Source: Polyangiaceae bacterium (GTDB lineage Bacteria > Myxococcota_A > Polyangia > Polyangiales > Polyangiaceae). From it: 64,000 nucleotides of DNA. The notes beneath the pieces were generated by a model that was not told the DNA's origin, did no database searches, and saw nothing but the letters and a program-made list of their open reading frames with translations. The stretch is taken from the NCBI GenBank assembly GCA_019637295.1, contig JAHBVX010000010.1:62001-126000 (forward strand), in the 5' to 3' direction. The position numbers and the translations under genes are program-made. This document shows positions 20,105 to 29,680 of the stretch, in pieces (position 1 is the stretch's first letter; every line of letters starts with the position of its first letter).

Positions 20105-20854
20105 ATGGATGACCATCTGAAGCAGCTTCTGCTTCTTGGACGCGAGCACTACCAGAAGCGCGAGTACGACAAGGCCGAGTACTTGCTGAGTCAGGTGGTC
20201 GAGCATGCCGATCAGTTCGCGGACATCCATCACATGCTGGGGGTCATAACCCACAGCCGTGGGGACTTCGCACAGGCCGAGCACCACTTCGAGCGCGCCG
20301 TCGAGCTGAACCCGAACTACACGGAAGCCGCGCTGAACCTCATGGTCACCTACAACGACCTGGGAAAGTACGAGGCGGCCCGTCAGATCTACGCGACCAT
20401 CCGCAATCGAGGCGAGGGTCAGGAGCAGCGGCCAGACCCGTTTGCCAAAGGCAAGATCGCCAACATGCACGCCGAGCTCAGTCAGGCGTATCAGGACTTG
20501 GGCATGACGCTGGACGCCATCCGGGAGCTGGAGAAGGCCACCACGCTGTGTCCATCTTTCGCCGATCTGCGCACGCGCCTCGGAACCCTCTATCGCGACA
20601 GCGGCGATCTGGTCCGAGCGCGCGAGCAGCTCGAGGAAGCCAAACGAGTGAACCCCAAGTACGTGCAGGCCCGGGTGTTGCTCGGCGTCATGAAGCTGTC
20701 TGCGGGTGAGAACGACGAAGCGCGCGCCGAACTCAGCACCGTGCTCGAGCTGGATCCCGAGAACAAGAGCGCGCAGACCTACCTCCGCATAGCCGACGCG
20801 CAGAAGGCGAAGAGTGAGGCCCCGCCGGGGGACGAGTCGCCGCCGACCTCGTGA
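20105..20854 (+). CDS. TPR-repeat protein
   Basis: This 249-aa protein consists of about five to six tetratricopeptide repeats. Examples are residues 5-38 (REHYQKREYDKAEYLLSQVV), 40-72 (LGVITHSRGDFAQAEHHFER), 74-107 and three more towards the C-terminus. It has no signal peptide, so it is a cytoplasmic scaffold. TPR arrays bind peptide segments of partner proteins. The ATG at 20105 matches the family's start right at the first helix. The stop codon overlaps the GTG start of the next gene (GTGA, 20851-20854). The partner is unknown. Confidence 0.88.
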   Translation: MDDHLKQLLLLGREHYQKREYDKAEYLLSQVVEHADQFADIHHMLGVITHSRGDFAQAEHHFERAVELNPNYTEAALNLMVTYNDLGKYEAARQIYATIRNRGEGQEQRPDPFAKGKIANMHAELSQAYQDLGMTLDAIRELEKATTLCPSFADLRTRLGTLYRDSGDLVRAREQLEEAKRVNPKYVQARVLLGVMKLSAGENDEARAELSTVLELDPENKSAQTYLRIADAQKAKSEAPPGDESPPTS

Positions 20855-21873
20855 GCCAGCCACCGCCGCCCGCGCCGGGACCCATCCGCCGCCTGTGGGC
20901 GAGACTGCGGGGACACGGCAAGAGTCCACGTCGGACTTCGCTCAGCGTCTTCGTTGGGCTGTTCATCGGCGCGCTGCCCGTGTACGGCCTGCATCTGCCG
21001 CTGTGCCTGGCGGTGTGCGTTCCCTTCCGGCTCGACGCCGTGACGGCCTATTTGGCGGCCAACATCAGCAACCCGTTCGTCGCGCCCTTCTTGTTGCTGG
21101 CACAGCTGCAGACCGGCGCGCTGGTCTTGGACGGCCGGCTCGCGTCTCTCGATCGGGCTCAGCTCGAGACCCTCGAGCTGAGCGGGGTGCTCGGCTATCT
21201 AGTGATCGGTGTCCCCATCGTTGCTCTCGCGCTCGCGTCGGTGGGGGCGGTGGTCACGCGCCTGGTCGCGGGCGAAGGGAAGGCCGAGGTGCTCGCCCTG
21301 GAGGCCGCTACCGAGCGTGTCGCTCGCCGGTATCGCGAGGCGCCACGTCGGGATGCCACCTACGTCCGCTTCAAGCTCGCGAGCGACCCGCTGACCCAAA
21401 CGCTGGCGGAGCTCGGCGAGGTCGGTGACGTTCTCGACGCGGCTTGCGGCCGCGGTCAGTTCGGACTGCTGCTGCGCGAGCTCGGCGCGGCGAACTCCGT
21501 GCATGGCGTGGACTGGGACGAACGGAGGCTGGCCGTTGCGCGGAGCGCCGCCGGGCCGGGGGACTCGTTCACGGTCGGGGACCTGCTCGAGGTGGATCTG
21601 CCCGACGCGGATACGGTGCTGCTGCTCGACGTGCTGCACTACCTGCCCGCCTCGGAGCAAGACCGAGTGCTCGCGCGTGCGGCGCGCGCCGTGCGACCCG
21701 GAGGGCGCCTCGTGGTGCGCATGCTCGACGCCGCCCGTCCGGTCGCGGCCGCTTGGGAACGAGCGAACATCCGGCTGGGATTTCACCGCGTCAAGACGGT
21801 GGCGCCGCGGGCGGCGCGGGACCTCGCCCGCGCCCTGCGCGACCTCGGCTTCGACCCCGTGACGGTGGAGCAG

Positions 21874-22647
<774 letters not shown>

Positions 22648-22648
22648 C

Positions 22649-24145
22649 TCACTCCGGAACGTGGCCGCCGCTGTCCCGCAGTTCGTCCCGAAGTCCGTCG
22701 ATGTTCTCCACGAACGTGCCCGCCAAGTCTGGATCGAACTGCGAGCCGGAGCAACGTGTCACCTCGTTGATCGTGACCTCGTGAGGCAACGCGCGTCGAT
22801 ACGCGCGGTCGCTGGTCATGGCGTCGTAGGTGTCCGCGATCGAGATGATGCGCGCGATGAGTGGTATGCCCGCCCCCTCGAGGCCCAGCGGATAACCGCG
22901 TCCATCCCAGCGCTCGTGGTGTAGGTACACACCGGGGATGACCGGCTCGAGGAACTTGATGGGGTCGAGGATCTCGCGCCCGAACACCGGGTGCTTCTTG
23001 AAGATCTCGTACTCGTCCTGCGTCAGCTTGCCGGGCTTGTTCAGGTTCATCACGCACCCCACCTTGCCGATGTCGTGCATCAGCGCCGAGTGGCGGACCA
23101 CCTCGACCAGCTCTTCACTCAGTCCGATCCAGCGAGCGAGTGCCACCGCGTAGAGTGCCACTCGCTCCGAGTGTCCGGAGGTGTACCGGTCCATCTTGTC
23201 GATGGTTTGCGCCAGGCCCTGAATGGTTTGCTGAAAGGTGGCCTGCAGATCCTCGTACAGCCGAGCGTTCTCGATCGCCGCCGCCGCCCGCGACGCGATC
23301 AAGCTCAGCAGCTTGCGCTGCCCCTCGTCGAACCTGCGGCTTGGGTTGACGGAGACGACGGCCAGCCACCCGATGAGGCGATCCCGCATGCGCATCGGAA
23401 CGATCGCGAGGCTCGATGGGTCCGGGGCCGGGGCCGTGGCGAACAGCTCGAGCGCGCGGCTGCCGTGTTCGACGACTGGTGCGCCATCCGACAGGCGCTG
23501 CACGACGCGGTCCACGTCCAGCCGACCTGCCCGCTGCACCTCATCGTGCTCGGGATTGCTCTCCTGCCGGCGCTCGGCGAAGCTCCCCTCGCCGTCCTCC
23601 ACCCACACCGAGGCGATGTCCGCGCGCACTTCGGCCAGAGCGCTCTCGAGCAGCGTGTCCACGACGGCCTCGAGCGACAGACTGGCCGCGATCGCCTCGC
23701 TGACTTTATATAGCGACAGCGCCTCGCGCAGCCTCAGGTTCTCCGCGGCCAGGCGCCGCTTCTCCAGCCCTCGCTGCACGATGTGGATGATCTCCTCCAC
23801 TTTGAAGGGCTTGAGGATGTAATCGTAGGCGCCACGCTTCATCGCGTCGATGGCGGTCTCGACCGTGCCGAAGCCCGTCATGATGACGGTGACCGTGTCC
23901 GGGTGTGCCTTGGCGACCTCCTGGAGCAGCTCCAGACCGCCCATCTTGGGCATCTTGAGGTCACTGATCACGAGGTCGTAACGAGCTCGTCCGAGCTCGG
24001 TGATGGCGCTGGTGCCGTCCTGCGCAGTGCGCACGACGTAGCCTTCCATGCCCAGGAAGTCGGCCAAGATATCGCGGATGAACTTCTCGTCGTCGACGAC
24101 GAGCACCCTGGGAGGTTCAGCGGGTGAGTCGGGTTGCGAGCTCAT
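22649..24145 (-). CDS. Response regulator with REC, GAF and HD-GYP domains
   Basis: This 498-aa signalling protein has a receiver domain at residues 13-130 with phospho-acceptor Asp in ISDLKMP and the conserved Lys in LKPF. A GAF domain covers about 150-310, and an HD-GYP phosphodiesterase about 320-490 has HDIGK and HHERWDGRGYP intact. HD-GYP enzymes hydrolyse cyclic di-GMP, so phosphorylation plus a GAF ligand probably set c-di-GMP turnover. The last seven residues carry no known targeting signal. No histidine kinase is adjacent. Co-transcribed with lipB, which follows after one base. Confidence 0.93.
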   Translation of the reverse strand: MSSQPDSPAEPPRVLVVDDEKFIRDILADFLGMEGYVVRTAQDGTSAITELGRARYDLVISDLKMPKMGGLELLQEVAKAHPDTVTVIMTGFGTVETAIDAMKRGAYDYILKPFKVEEIIHIVQRGLEKRRLAAENLRLREALSLYKVSEAIAASLSLEAVVDTLLESALAEVRADIASVWVEDGEGSFAERRQESNPEHDEVQRAGRLDVDRVVQRLSDGAPVVEHGSRALELFATAPAPDPSSLAIVPMRMRDRLIGWLAVVSVNPSRRFDEGQRKLLSLIASRAAAAIENARLYEDLQATFQQTIQGLAQTIDKMDRYTSGHSERVALYAVALARWIGLSEELVEVVRHSALMHDIGKVGCVMNLNKPGKLTQDEYEIFKKHPVFGREILDPIKFLEPVIPGVYLHHERWDGRGYPLGLEGAGIPLIARIISIADTYDAMTSDRAYRRALPHEVTINEVTRCSGSQFDPDLAGTFVENIDGLRDELRDSGGHVPE

Positions 24146-24186
24146 TTCAAGGCAATCACCAGCCTATCAGAAACCCACGGCTGGCC

Positions 24187-25989
24187 TCACCCCAGGTCAG
24201 GGGAAAACTCGGATTTCCCGAGCAGCGAGGCGAGCACCGACTCCAGGTCCCCAGGGAGCGGGCACCCAAGCTGCGAATCGGGCTGGCGCAGCCGGACGTC
24301 GCGCACGTGAAGGAAGGCGCGGTCTAGCCCATGGCGCTCCCAGAAATGCCTGCGTGTGGCGTCCTCGTCCGGGTGCGGGTCACCGACGATGGGATGGCCG
24401 ATGGCTGCCAGATGGCGCCGGACCTGCTGGCGCTGCTCCGCCTCGACGACCACCTCCAGCACACTGTGCCCGGCTCGGACCTCCAGCCGCCGGTAACGGG
24501 TGCGGGCCGGCTTGCTGCGGCCGCGATGCGTGACCGGGCGGTTGATGACCCCCTTCTTCGAGGTGATCCCTTTGGCCAGCGCCAGATAGGTGATCGCGCC
24601 GACCCGCTGCCTCGCGCGCAGCGCGCCGTCCGGGCGCGCGGCGAAACACGCGACGCCGCTCGCCTCGGCGTCCCCGGGCGCGATCGCGACCGCGTCCTTC
24701 CAGCCAGCTCGCTCACGCACTAGCCATAGCCAGCAGGGCTCGCGGCCCCGCGTCGGTGTCAGCGTCGCGTGTGGCGGCTTCGAGACGACGAGCAGGTCGT
24801 CGTCCTCGTGCAGCACCTCGAGCGGCGCCAGCTCCGCGGGCAACAGTCCCGCGAACGTCTCGACGGACTCGCTCAGCGGGATCATGTCGAGGGGCTCGAG
24901 CGTCGCTGCGCGCAAGCCGAGGTCCGCCAAGTGGGACAGATCTCGGCCGAGCGTCGCGGGCTCGCAGGAGACGTACGCGAGTGCTCGCGGTCGCAGCGCG
25001 CCGAGGGCGAGGCGCAGCGGCGGAGCGAGGCCCTTGCGCGGAGGGTTCACTACCACTGCGCTCGGCGGCGCCGCGTCCCAACGGGCGAGCAGCTCGGTCG
25101 CGTCCCCCACGCGCACGTCGAGTTCGAGATGCTGCTCCTTTGCGGCGACGGCTGCGGCCTTGGCCGACGGCGCGAAGCTCTCGAACAAGGTGACCTGCGC
25201 GCCCGCCTTGGCGAGGGCGAGACCGATTGCGCCCGAGCCGCCGTAAACGTCCAGGATCCGCGCTCCGCGCAGGGAGCCGAGCTGCGCCGTGAGCCAGGCT
25301 ACCAGGCGCGCGTGGAGCCAGGCCGCTTGCTCGCGATGTGCTTGGGTGAACGCGCCCGGCACCGCCAGGTGCAGCACGCCCCCGATGGTGTCCCAGGCGG
25401 CACTCGCGCCGGCCAACGGACGTGGCTCCGCGCCCAGGACCGTGCGCGACCGACGGGTCGCCAGCGAGACCCCGGCGAGGGTCGGCTCAGCCCGCATCCA
25501 CGCCCGCGCCAGACCCGCGAAATTCACGGCCTTCTGCTCAGGTTCGGCGACGAGGGTGAGCAGGACCTCCGCGCGCTCGCCGCGGCGCGCTTCGCGCAGA
25601 TCGACCGCATGCACGACGCCGGCGGGCAGCGCGCGCAGCTCGCGTCGAAGCAGGGAGGCCACCCGTCGCAGCGCGGGCGACAGCACTCGGCAGTCGGGGA
25701 TGTCCTCCACCTCGTGACTGCCGGCTCGGTAGAGGCCGAGCGACGCGCCCGGCCCAACCACGAGCTTGGCCCGGGAGCGATACTCCACCCGCCGGTCGGC
25801 GCCCTGAGCGGGAGCGACAGTCACCGAAGCCAGCGAACGGTGCCGAGCCAGCGCTTCGAGCACACGAGCCGTCTTACGCTCGAGCTGGGCCGAGTACTTC
25901 AGCGCGAGCAACGGGCAGCCGCTGCAACGCTCGCCGTGCGGGCAGCTCACGAGCTCGGCGACATCAACCTCGCTGACCAAGCAGTCCAC
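24187..25989 (-). CDS. Fusion of RlmD/TrmA-type uracil methyltransferase with RluA-type pseudouridine synthase
   Basis: This 600-aa protein has a first half that is a RumA/RlmD-type tRNA/rRNA (uracil-5) methyltransferase. It carries the 4Fe-4S Cys set C16-x5-C22-x2-C25 with C100, SAM motif DVYGGSGAIGLALA near residue 248, NPPRKG near 320 and the catalytic Cys in YVSCEPATLGRDL near 343. From about residue 388 a RluA-type pseudouridine synthase follows (LEVLHEDDDLLVVSKPPHATL, and AGHSVLEVVVEAEQRQQVRRHLAAIGHPIVGD at the end in pieces). The catalytic HRLDxxTSG is here APGDAEASG: the Asp is kept but HRL and T are not. No TRAM domain. GTG 25950 is an alternative start that would avoid the 26-bp overlap with the preceding CPBP gene. 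Confidence 0.88.
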   Translation of the reverse strand: MDCLVSEVDVAELVSCPHGERCSGCPLLALKYSAQLERKTARVLEALARHRSLASVTVAPAQGADRRVEYRSRAKLVVGPGASLGLYRAGSHEVEDIPDCRVLSPALRRVASLLRRELRALPAGVVHAVDLREARRGERAEVLLTLVAEPEQKAVNFAGLARAWMRAEPTLAGVSLATRRSRTVLGAEPRPLAGASAAWDTIGGVLHLAVPGAFTQAHREQAAWLHARLVAWLTAQLGSLRGARILDVYGGSGAIGLALAKAGAQVTLFESFAPSAKAAAVAAKEQHLELDVRVGDATELLARWDAAPPSAVVVNPPRKGLAPPLRLALGALRPRALAYVSCEPATLGRDLSHLADLGLRAATLEPLDMIPLSESVETFAGLLPAELAPLEVLHEDDDLLVVSKPPHATLTPTRGREPCWLWLVRERAGWKDAVAIAPGDAEASGVACFAARPDGALRARQRVGAITYLALAKGITSKKGVINRPVTHRGRSKPARTRYRRLEVRAGHSVLEVVVEAEQRQQVRRHLAAIGHPIVGDPHPDEDATRRHFWERHGLDRAFLHVRDVRLRQPDSQLGCPLPGDLESVLASLLGKSEFSPDLG

Positions 25990-26560
25990 CTAGCACGCGT
26001 CGAGGTGGATCGGGGTCGTGCGACTTCAAGAAGGCGAGGTTCAGACCGTTGATCAGGGCGTGCGCAGCGATGGCCCCGAGCAGCGAGCCGCTGAGCTGGA
26101 AGATCGCGCCCAGCAGTAGTCCGATGATGGACGCCCAGGCGACCCACACCCACCGGCTCGGCCCGCGGATCTGGTGTACGAAGCCGAACAACAGCGCCTG
26201 TGGGACCAGACCCAACCAGGGCATGAGCAGGCTACGAAACAGGAGCTCTTCGCCGATGGCGCTCAAGATGGCCAAGGTCGCGATGGCCGCGACGCTCATG
26301 CCTCGCGCGAGTGGTCTCAGCTCCGTGTGCAGGCGACGTGCCCAGCTGAAACGCCCGACCATGGCCCGAGTGCTCATGACCACGAGCAAGCCCACCGCCA
26401 CCCCCAGCGCCACGCTGTACGCGTGGCTGGCCGCGTGTCCGTGGGCCAGCCAAGGCGCAGGGTGAAACCAGGGAGACCCCGAACCCCACACCACCACCAC
26501 CACGGCGGAGACCGCTCCCAAGAAGGCGTACGCCGCCGCGAACCCGGCCCACCGCTGCAT
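25964..26560 (-). CDS. CPBP-family intramembrane protease
   Basis: This 198-aa membrane protein has five to six helices and the three CPBP/CAAX-protease motifs: EELLFRS near residue 105, FGFVH near 125 and HALINGLN near 167. These supply the catalytic Glu and His residues of the type II CAAX prenyl endopeptidase-like family. In bacteria, members mature bacteriocins or process membrane proteins. The usual length is 200-250 aa, so this is complete. Its 3' end overlaps the start of the RNA-modifying fusion by 26 bp. It is divergent from the sigma factor gene at 26641. Confidence 0.88.
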   Translation of the reverse strand: MQRWAGFAAAYAFLGAVSAVVVVVWGSGSPWFHPAPWLAHGHAASHAYSVALGVAVGLLVVMSTRAMVGRFSWARRLHTELRPLARGMSVAAIATLAILSAIGEELLFRSLLMPWLGLVPQALLFGFVHQIRGPSRWVWVAWASIIGLLLGAIFQLSGSLLGAIAAHALINGLNLAFLKSHDPDPPRRVLGGLLGQRG

Positions 26561-26640
26561 GGCGCCGGGAGCTTAGCCCAGCGCGCCGGGCAGATCGACC
26601 GGCTCGGCGAGTCCCGAGCGCCGGGGAGTGGGCGAGCGCG

Positions 26641-27363
26641 GTGGTTTTCCGTTACAGTGCGGCGGTGGCGACGGACGACCCGCCCGAAGTGTTGGAGCGG
26701 TTCAACGGCAACCTCGAGCTCGTCGACGTGATCGCCCGGCAGCTCGGGCGCACGTTCGGCCGTGCGCTGGAGATCCAGGACCTCGTCAGTTACGGGCGAG
26801 AGGGCCTGCTCGATGCCGCCCGGCGCTTCGATCCCGGCCGTGGGGTGCCCTTTCGGGGCTACGCGAACTTCCGCGTCCGCGGCGCGATCATCGACGGAAT
26901 TCGCGCGATGTCTCACCTGCCGCGTCGGACTCACGAGAAGCTCTCGGCGTTCGCGGCCGCCAATCGCTTCAGCGAGGGGGCGGCGGAGGACACCCTGGGC
27001 GCTCCCTCGCCGGAGGCGGCCGAGGCCGCGCGGCAGCTCGACGAGCACCTGGCTGGGATGGCGACGGCCATGGCCGTGGGCCTGGTGGCGCGGGTCGCCT
27101 GGGGAGACGAAGGGGAGCAGCTCGCCGTGTTCGGCGGCGACAACCCCGAAGAGGCCGTCGCTCGGGCCCAGCTGTTCGGCGCCATCCAGGCAGCGATCCA
27201 CGAGCTACCGGAGCAAGAAGAGATCCTGGTGCGGCGCCATTACCTCGAGGGTGAGCGGTTCGATCACGTCGCGGGCGAGCTCGGTCTGTCCAAGTCCTGG
27301 GCGAGCCGGCTCCACACCCGCGCCATGCTGCGCCTCTCCAAGCGCCTGGCCAAGGTCGGCTGA
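26641..27363 (+). CDS. FliA/WhiG-like alternative sigma factor
   Basis: This 240-aa sigma-70 family protein has region 2 at about residues 30-95 (EIQDLVSYGREGLLDAARRFD and FRGYANFRVRGAIIDGIRAM, the FliA-like signature) and region 4 at about 185-235 (LPEQEEILVRRHYLEGE). The middle segment is Ala/Glu-rich and matches region 3 poorly. FliA-type sigmas direct flagellar, chemotaxis or type III export genes; no flagellar gene is in this window. The GTG at 26641 has GGGGAG about 12 nt upstream; GTG 26665 is an alternative. It is followed after 43 bp by a rod-like protein gene, which could be its target or partner. Confidence 0.88.
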   Translation: MVFRYSAAVATDDPPEVLERFNGNLELVDVIARQLGRTFGRALEIQDLVSYGREGLLDAARRFDPGRGVPFRGYANFRVRGAIIDGIRAMSHLPRRTHEKLSAFAAANRFSEGAAEDTLGAPSPEAAEAARQLDEHLAGMATAMAVGLVARVAWGDEGEQLAVFGGDNPEEAVARAQLFGAIQAAIHELPEQEEILVRRHYLEGERFDHVAGELGLSKSWASRLHTRAMLRLSKRLAKVG

Positions 27364-27406
27364 CGTTCCCCCGCAACTGGCCCGCCGGGCGGCCGAGTCG
27401 TGGCTC

Positions 27407-27724
27407 ATGTCGTCACCGATCGCTGGATTTTCCCCAGAAGCTCGCGTCTTCGTCGCCCCGTCGCCCCCCGCGGCAAGCTCACCCAGTCCCGCGGGCCCGC
27501 CCGCGCCGGACTTCCGCCGTGTGCTCGAGCGCATCGGCCGCGAGGTCGACTCGGGGGAGGCTCTGGTCAAGCGGGCCCTCACCGGCGGAGCCGGGGCGGA
27601 CGCGGCCGAGCTCATCGCGCTGCAAGCCGGCATCTACCGCTATACCGAGGCCGTGGATCTCGCGTCCAAGCTCGTCGACCGCGTGGGCTCCGCGGTCCGC
27701 ACCACGCTCCAGAGCCAGGGCTGA
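27407..27724 (+). CDS. Putative type III secretion inner rod (YscI/HrpB-like) protein
   Basis: This 105-aa protein has a Pro/Ser/Ala-rich, probably disordered N-terminus (1-40). A helical C-terminus follows with the pattern AELIALQAGIYRYTEAVDLAS then KLVDRVGSAVRTTLQSQ. A terminal helix of this kind, with x-Q-x-x-[IV]-x-x-[YF] leading to a KLVDR..V...LQ ending, is the hallmark of YscI/PrgJ-type inner rod subunits that polymerise under the needle. The rest of a type III secretion apparatus is absent from the window. It follows the FliA-like sigma gene after 43 bp and precedes mnmA by 47 bp. Recognition is from pattern alone, so the family call needs a profile search. Confidence 0.5.
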   Translation: MSSPIAGFSPEARVFVAPSPPAASSPSPAGPPAPDFRRVLERIGREVDSGEALVKRALTGGAGADAAELIALQAGIYRYTEAVDLASKLVDRVGSAVRTTLQSQG

Positions 27725-27771
27725 CGCCCCAGCCTTTGGCGGCCGCCGGGCTAACGGGTAATGATGGGGTG

Positions 27772-28884
27772 ATGCCCTCGGAGCGCGTGCTGGTGGCCAT
27801 GAGCGGTGGCGTGGACTCGTCCGTGGCCGCCGCGCGCCTGGTCGCCGCCGGGCTGGACGTGGTGGGGGTCACGCTGCATCTGTGGGACTACCCGGACGAC
27901 GGCTCGGTCAAGGGACGCTGCTGTGCGCCCGAGGACGTGCACGACGCTCGTCGGGTCGCGGACTTTCTTGGCATCCCGCACTACACCTTCGATCGCAAGC
28001 AGCGCTTCGCGGAGGAAGTCGTCGACCCCTTCGTCGACGCGTATCTCGCCGGCATCACGCCTAGCCCGTGCGTTCGATGCAACCGGGGGGTCAAGCTGCG
28101 GGAGCTCGGAGCGCTCCGGCGGCAGCTGGGGGCAGCCAAGGTCGCGACGGGGCACTACGCGCGGCTCGAGCGGACCAGTCGCGGTCCAGAGCTGCTGCGC
28201 GGCGCCGATCCAGCCAAAGATCAGAGCTACTTTCTGCACATGCTCGGCCCCGAGGTCCTCGCGTGGCTGGATTTCCCGCTGGGGAGCGCGACCAAGGCCG
28301 AGGTCCGCCAAGAGGCGCTGCAGCTGGGTTTGCCCGGCGCGAGCAAAGGCGAGAGCCAGGAGCTGTGCTTCGTCCCGAGCGGCCGCTACGATGCGTTCGT
28401 GGACGAGCGCGCGCAGGGCCGCATCCGACCGGGACCGCTCTTGGACGACCGAGGGCGCGTGGTCGGCGAGCATGACGGCGTCCACCGGTTCACGGCCGGA
28501 CAGCGCAAGAACCTCGGTGTCGCGCTGGGCTACCGCGCCTACGTGCTCGAGGTGGACGGCGCCAGCGGCAGCGTCACCCTCGGTCGCCGCGAGTCCGCTC
28601 GGATGAGGGAGCTTCAGCTGGCCTCCGTGTCCCTGCGCCACCCCGAGCCCCGGCCATTTCGCTGTGACATCGTGCCGCGCTACCGTGCGCGTCCAGCGCC
28701 GGGCTGGGTCGAGCCGTCCGCGGATGGCCACGCCCGCGTGCGCTTCGACGAACCCCTCGAGCTGGTCGCGCCGGGTCAGTACGCCGTGTTCTACCACGGC
28801 GATCGAGTGCTCGGCGGCGGCGTGATCGCGCGCACGGGTCCCGACGCCACGTGTGCTCTGCCCGAGGTCGAGGTACGACCATGA
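27772..28884 (+). CDS. mnmA: tRNA-specific 2-thiouridylase MnmA
   Basis: This 370-aa enzyme inserts sulphur at the wobble uridine (position 34) of Lys, Glu and Gln tRNAs. It has the PP-loop SGGVDSSVA at residues 10-18, the catalytic CVRCN pair near residue 100 and the second Cys in GESQELCFVPSGRY near 199. A C-terminal beta-barrel ends with GQYAVFYHGDRVLGGG. The ATG at 27772 is favoured over GTG 27769 immediately before it. The stop overlaps the next gene's start as ATGA (28881-28884), giving translational coupling to a lipoprotein of unknown role. Cytoplasmic. Confidence 0.95.
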   Translation: MPSERVLVAMSGGVDSSVAAARLVAAGLDVVGVTLHLWDYPDDGSVKGRCCAPEDVHDARRVADFLGIPHYTFDRKQRFAEEVVDPFVDAYLAGITPSPCVRCNRGVKLRELGALRRQLGAAKVATGHYARLERTSRGPELLRGADPAKDQSYFLHMLGPEVLAWLDFPLGSATKAEVRQEALQLGLPGASKGESQELCFVPSGRYDAFVDERAQGRIRPGPLLDDRGRVVGEHDGVHRFTAGQRKNLGVALGYRAYVLEVDGASGSVTLGRRESARMRELQLASVSLRHPEPRPFRCDIVPRYRARPAPGWVEPSADGHARVRFDEPLELVAPGQYAVFYHGDRVLGGGVIARTGPDATCALPEVEVRP

Positions 28885-29501
28885 CCCGCGTCCTGCCGAT
28901 GCTCCTGGCCAGCTTGCTGCTCGCCTGCAACACGGGTGAGGGTGAAGGCGAGGTCCAGAGTGACCGGCTCTACATCGAGAGCTGCTGGAATGGTCCGTTC
29001 GATCTGAAGCCGACGTTCTTCGGAGCCAACCCGTACCGGAACACCGTGACCATCCGCGTCCAGCGTGGGGACAACATCCAAGAGGTCTCGGATGGACTCC
29101 TCGTGCTGGTCAACGACGTGGCTGGCATCCGCGGCGGTCAACTGCGCACACCGCTTCGCGTCGGCATGCCTCCGGGCGTATCGCCGCCGGGCGTGCCCGT
29201 CGTGTACGACCCGGACCCCCCGTTGGTGCACTTGGTGCTTTACCTTCACGACACGTGTCACGCGCAGAACTCCGCTCTGTACTCCATCGACGGCAGCATC
29301 GAGTTCAGCGCTCTGTTCAGCGGCAACCCCAACGAAGAGAGCGCTGACGACCGCCTGACGGAGGCCAGCTTCTCGGCCAGCTTCGCCGACCCTCGACACA
29401 TCGGACCCGACGGCAGCATCAGCGCTGACCAGACGAGCACCGTAACCGGTTGGTTTCGATTCTTCTTCGAGCGCGGGCAGCCCGCCCAGCCTTTCCCGTG
29501 A
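28881..29501 (+). CDS. Hypothetical lipoprotein coupled to mnmA
   Basis: This 206-aa protein starts at ATG 28881 in the mnmA stop overlap. It begins with a short lipoprotein signal (lipobox L-L-A-C, Cys16) followed by an acidic, Gly-rich tether (NTGEGEGEV). The mature protein looks mainly beta and contains two Cys, in YIESCWNGP and HDTCHAQN, that could form a disulphide. I do not recognise the family. No motif suggests enzymatic activity. It probably sits on the outer membrane. No terminator is evident in the 179 bp that follow before the next gene. Confidence 0.72.
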   Translation: MTRVLPMLLASLLLACNTGEGEGEVQSDRLYIESCWNGPFDLKPTFFGANPYRNTVTIRVQRGDNIQEVSDGLLVLVNDVAGIRGGQLRTPLRVGMPPGVSPPGVPVVYDPDPPLVHLVLYLHDTCHAQNSALYSIDGSIEFSALFSGNPNEESADDRLTEASFSASFADPRHIGPDGSISADQTSTVTGWFRFFFERGQPAQPFP

Positions 29502-29636
29502 CGTGACCGGTCGCAACTTCCGCAAAGGCGCATTTCTCCCCCGGGTGACACCCCGACCCGGCCGCTCTGGCTGCGAAAGCCGCTTCACGGTCTCGCACAT
29601 CAGCCCACAGCATCCTCCAGGGCTGAGCGCAGCGGG

Positions 29637-29665
29637 TTGAACTGAGCCGCCGCGACCGCTACGCT
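29637..29665 (+). promoter_or_regulatory. Candidate sigma-70 promoter for the kinase operon
   Basis: TTGAAC (29637-29642) and TACGCT (29660-29665) are separated by exactly 17 bp and lie just upstream of the ATG at 29681, giving a predicted leader of about 10 nt. No clear Shine-Dalgarno fits in it. Confidence 0.45.
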
Positions 29666-29680
29666 TCCCGAAAGATTTTC

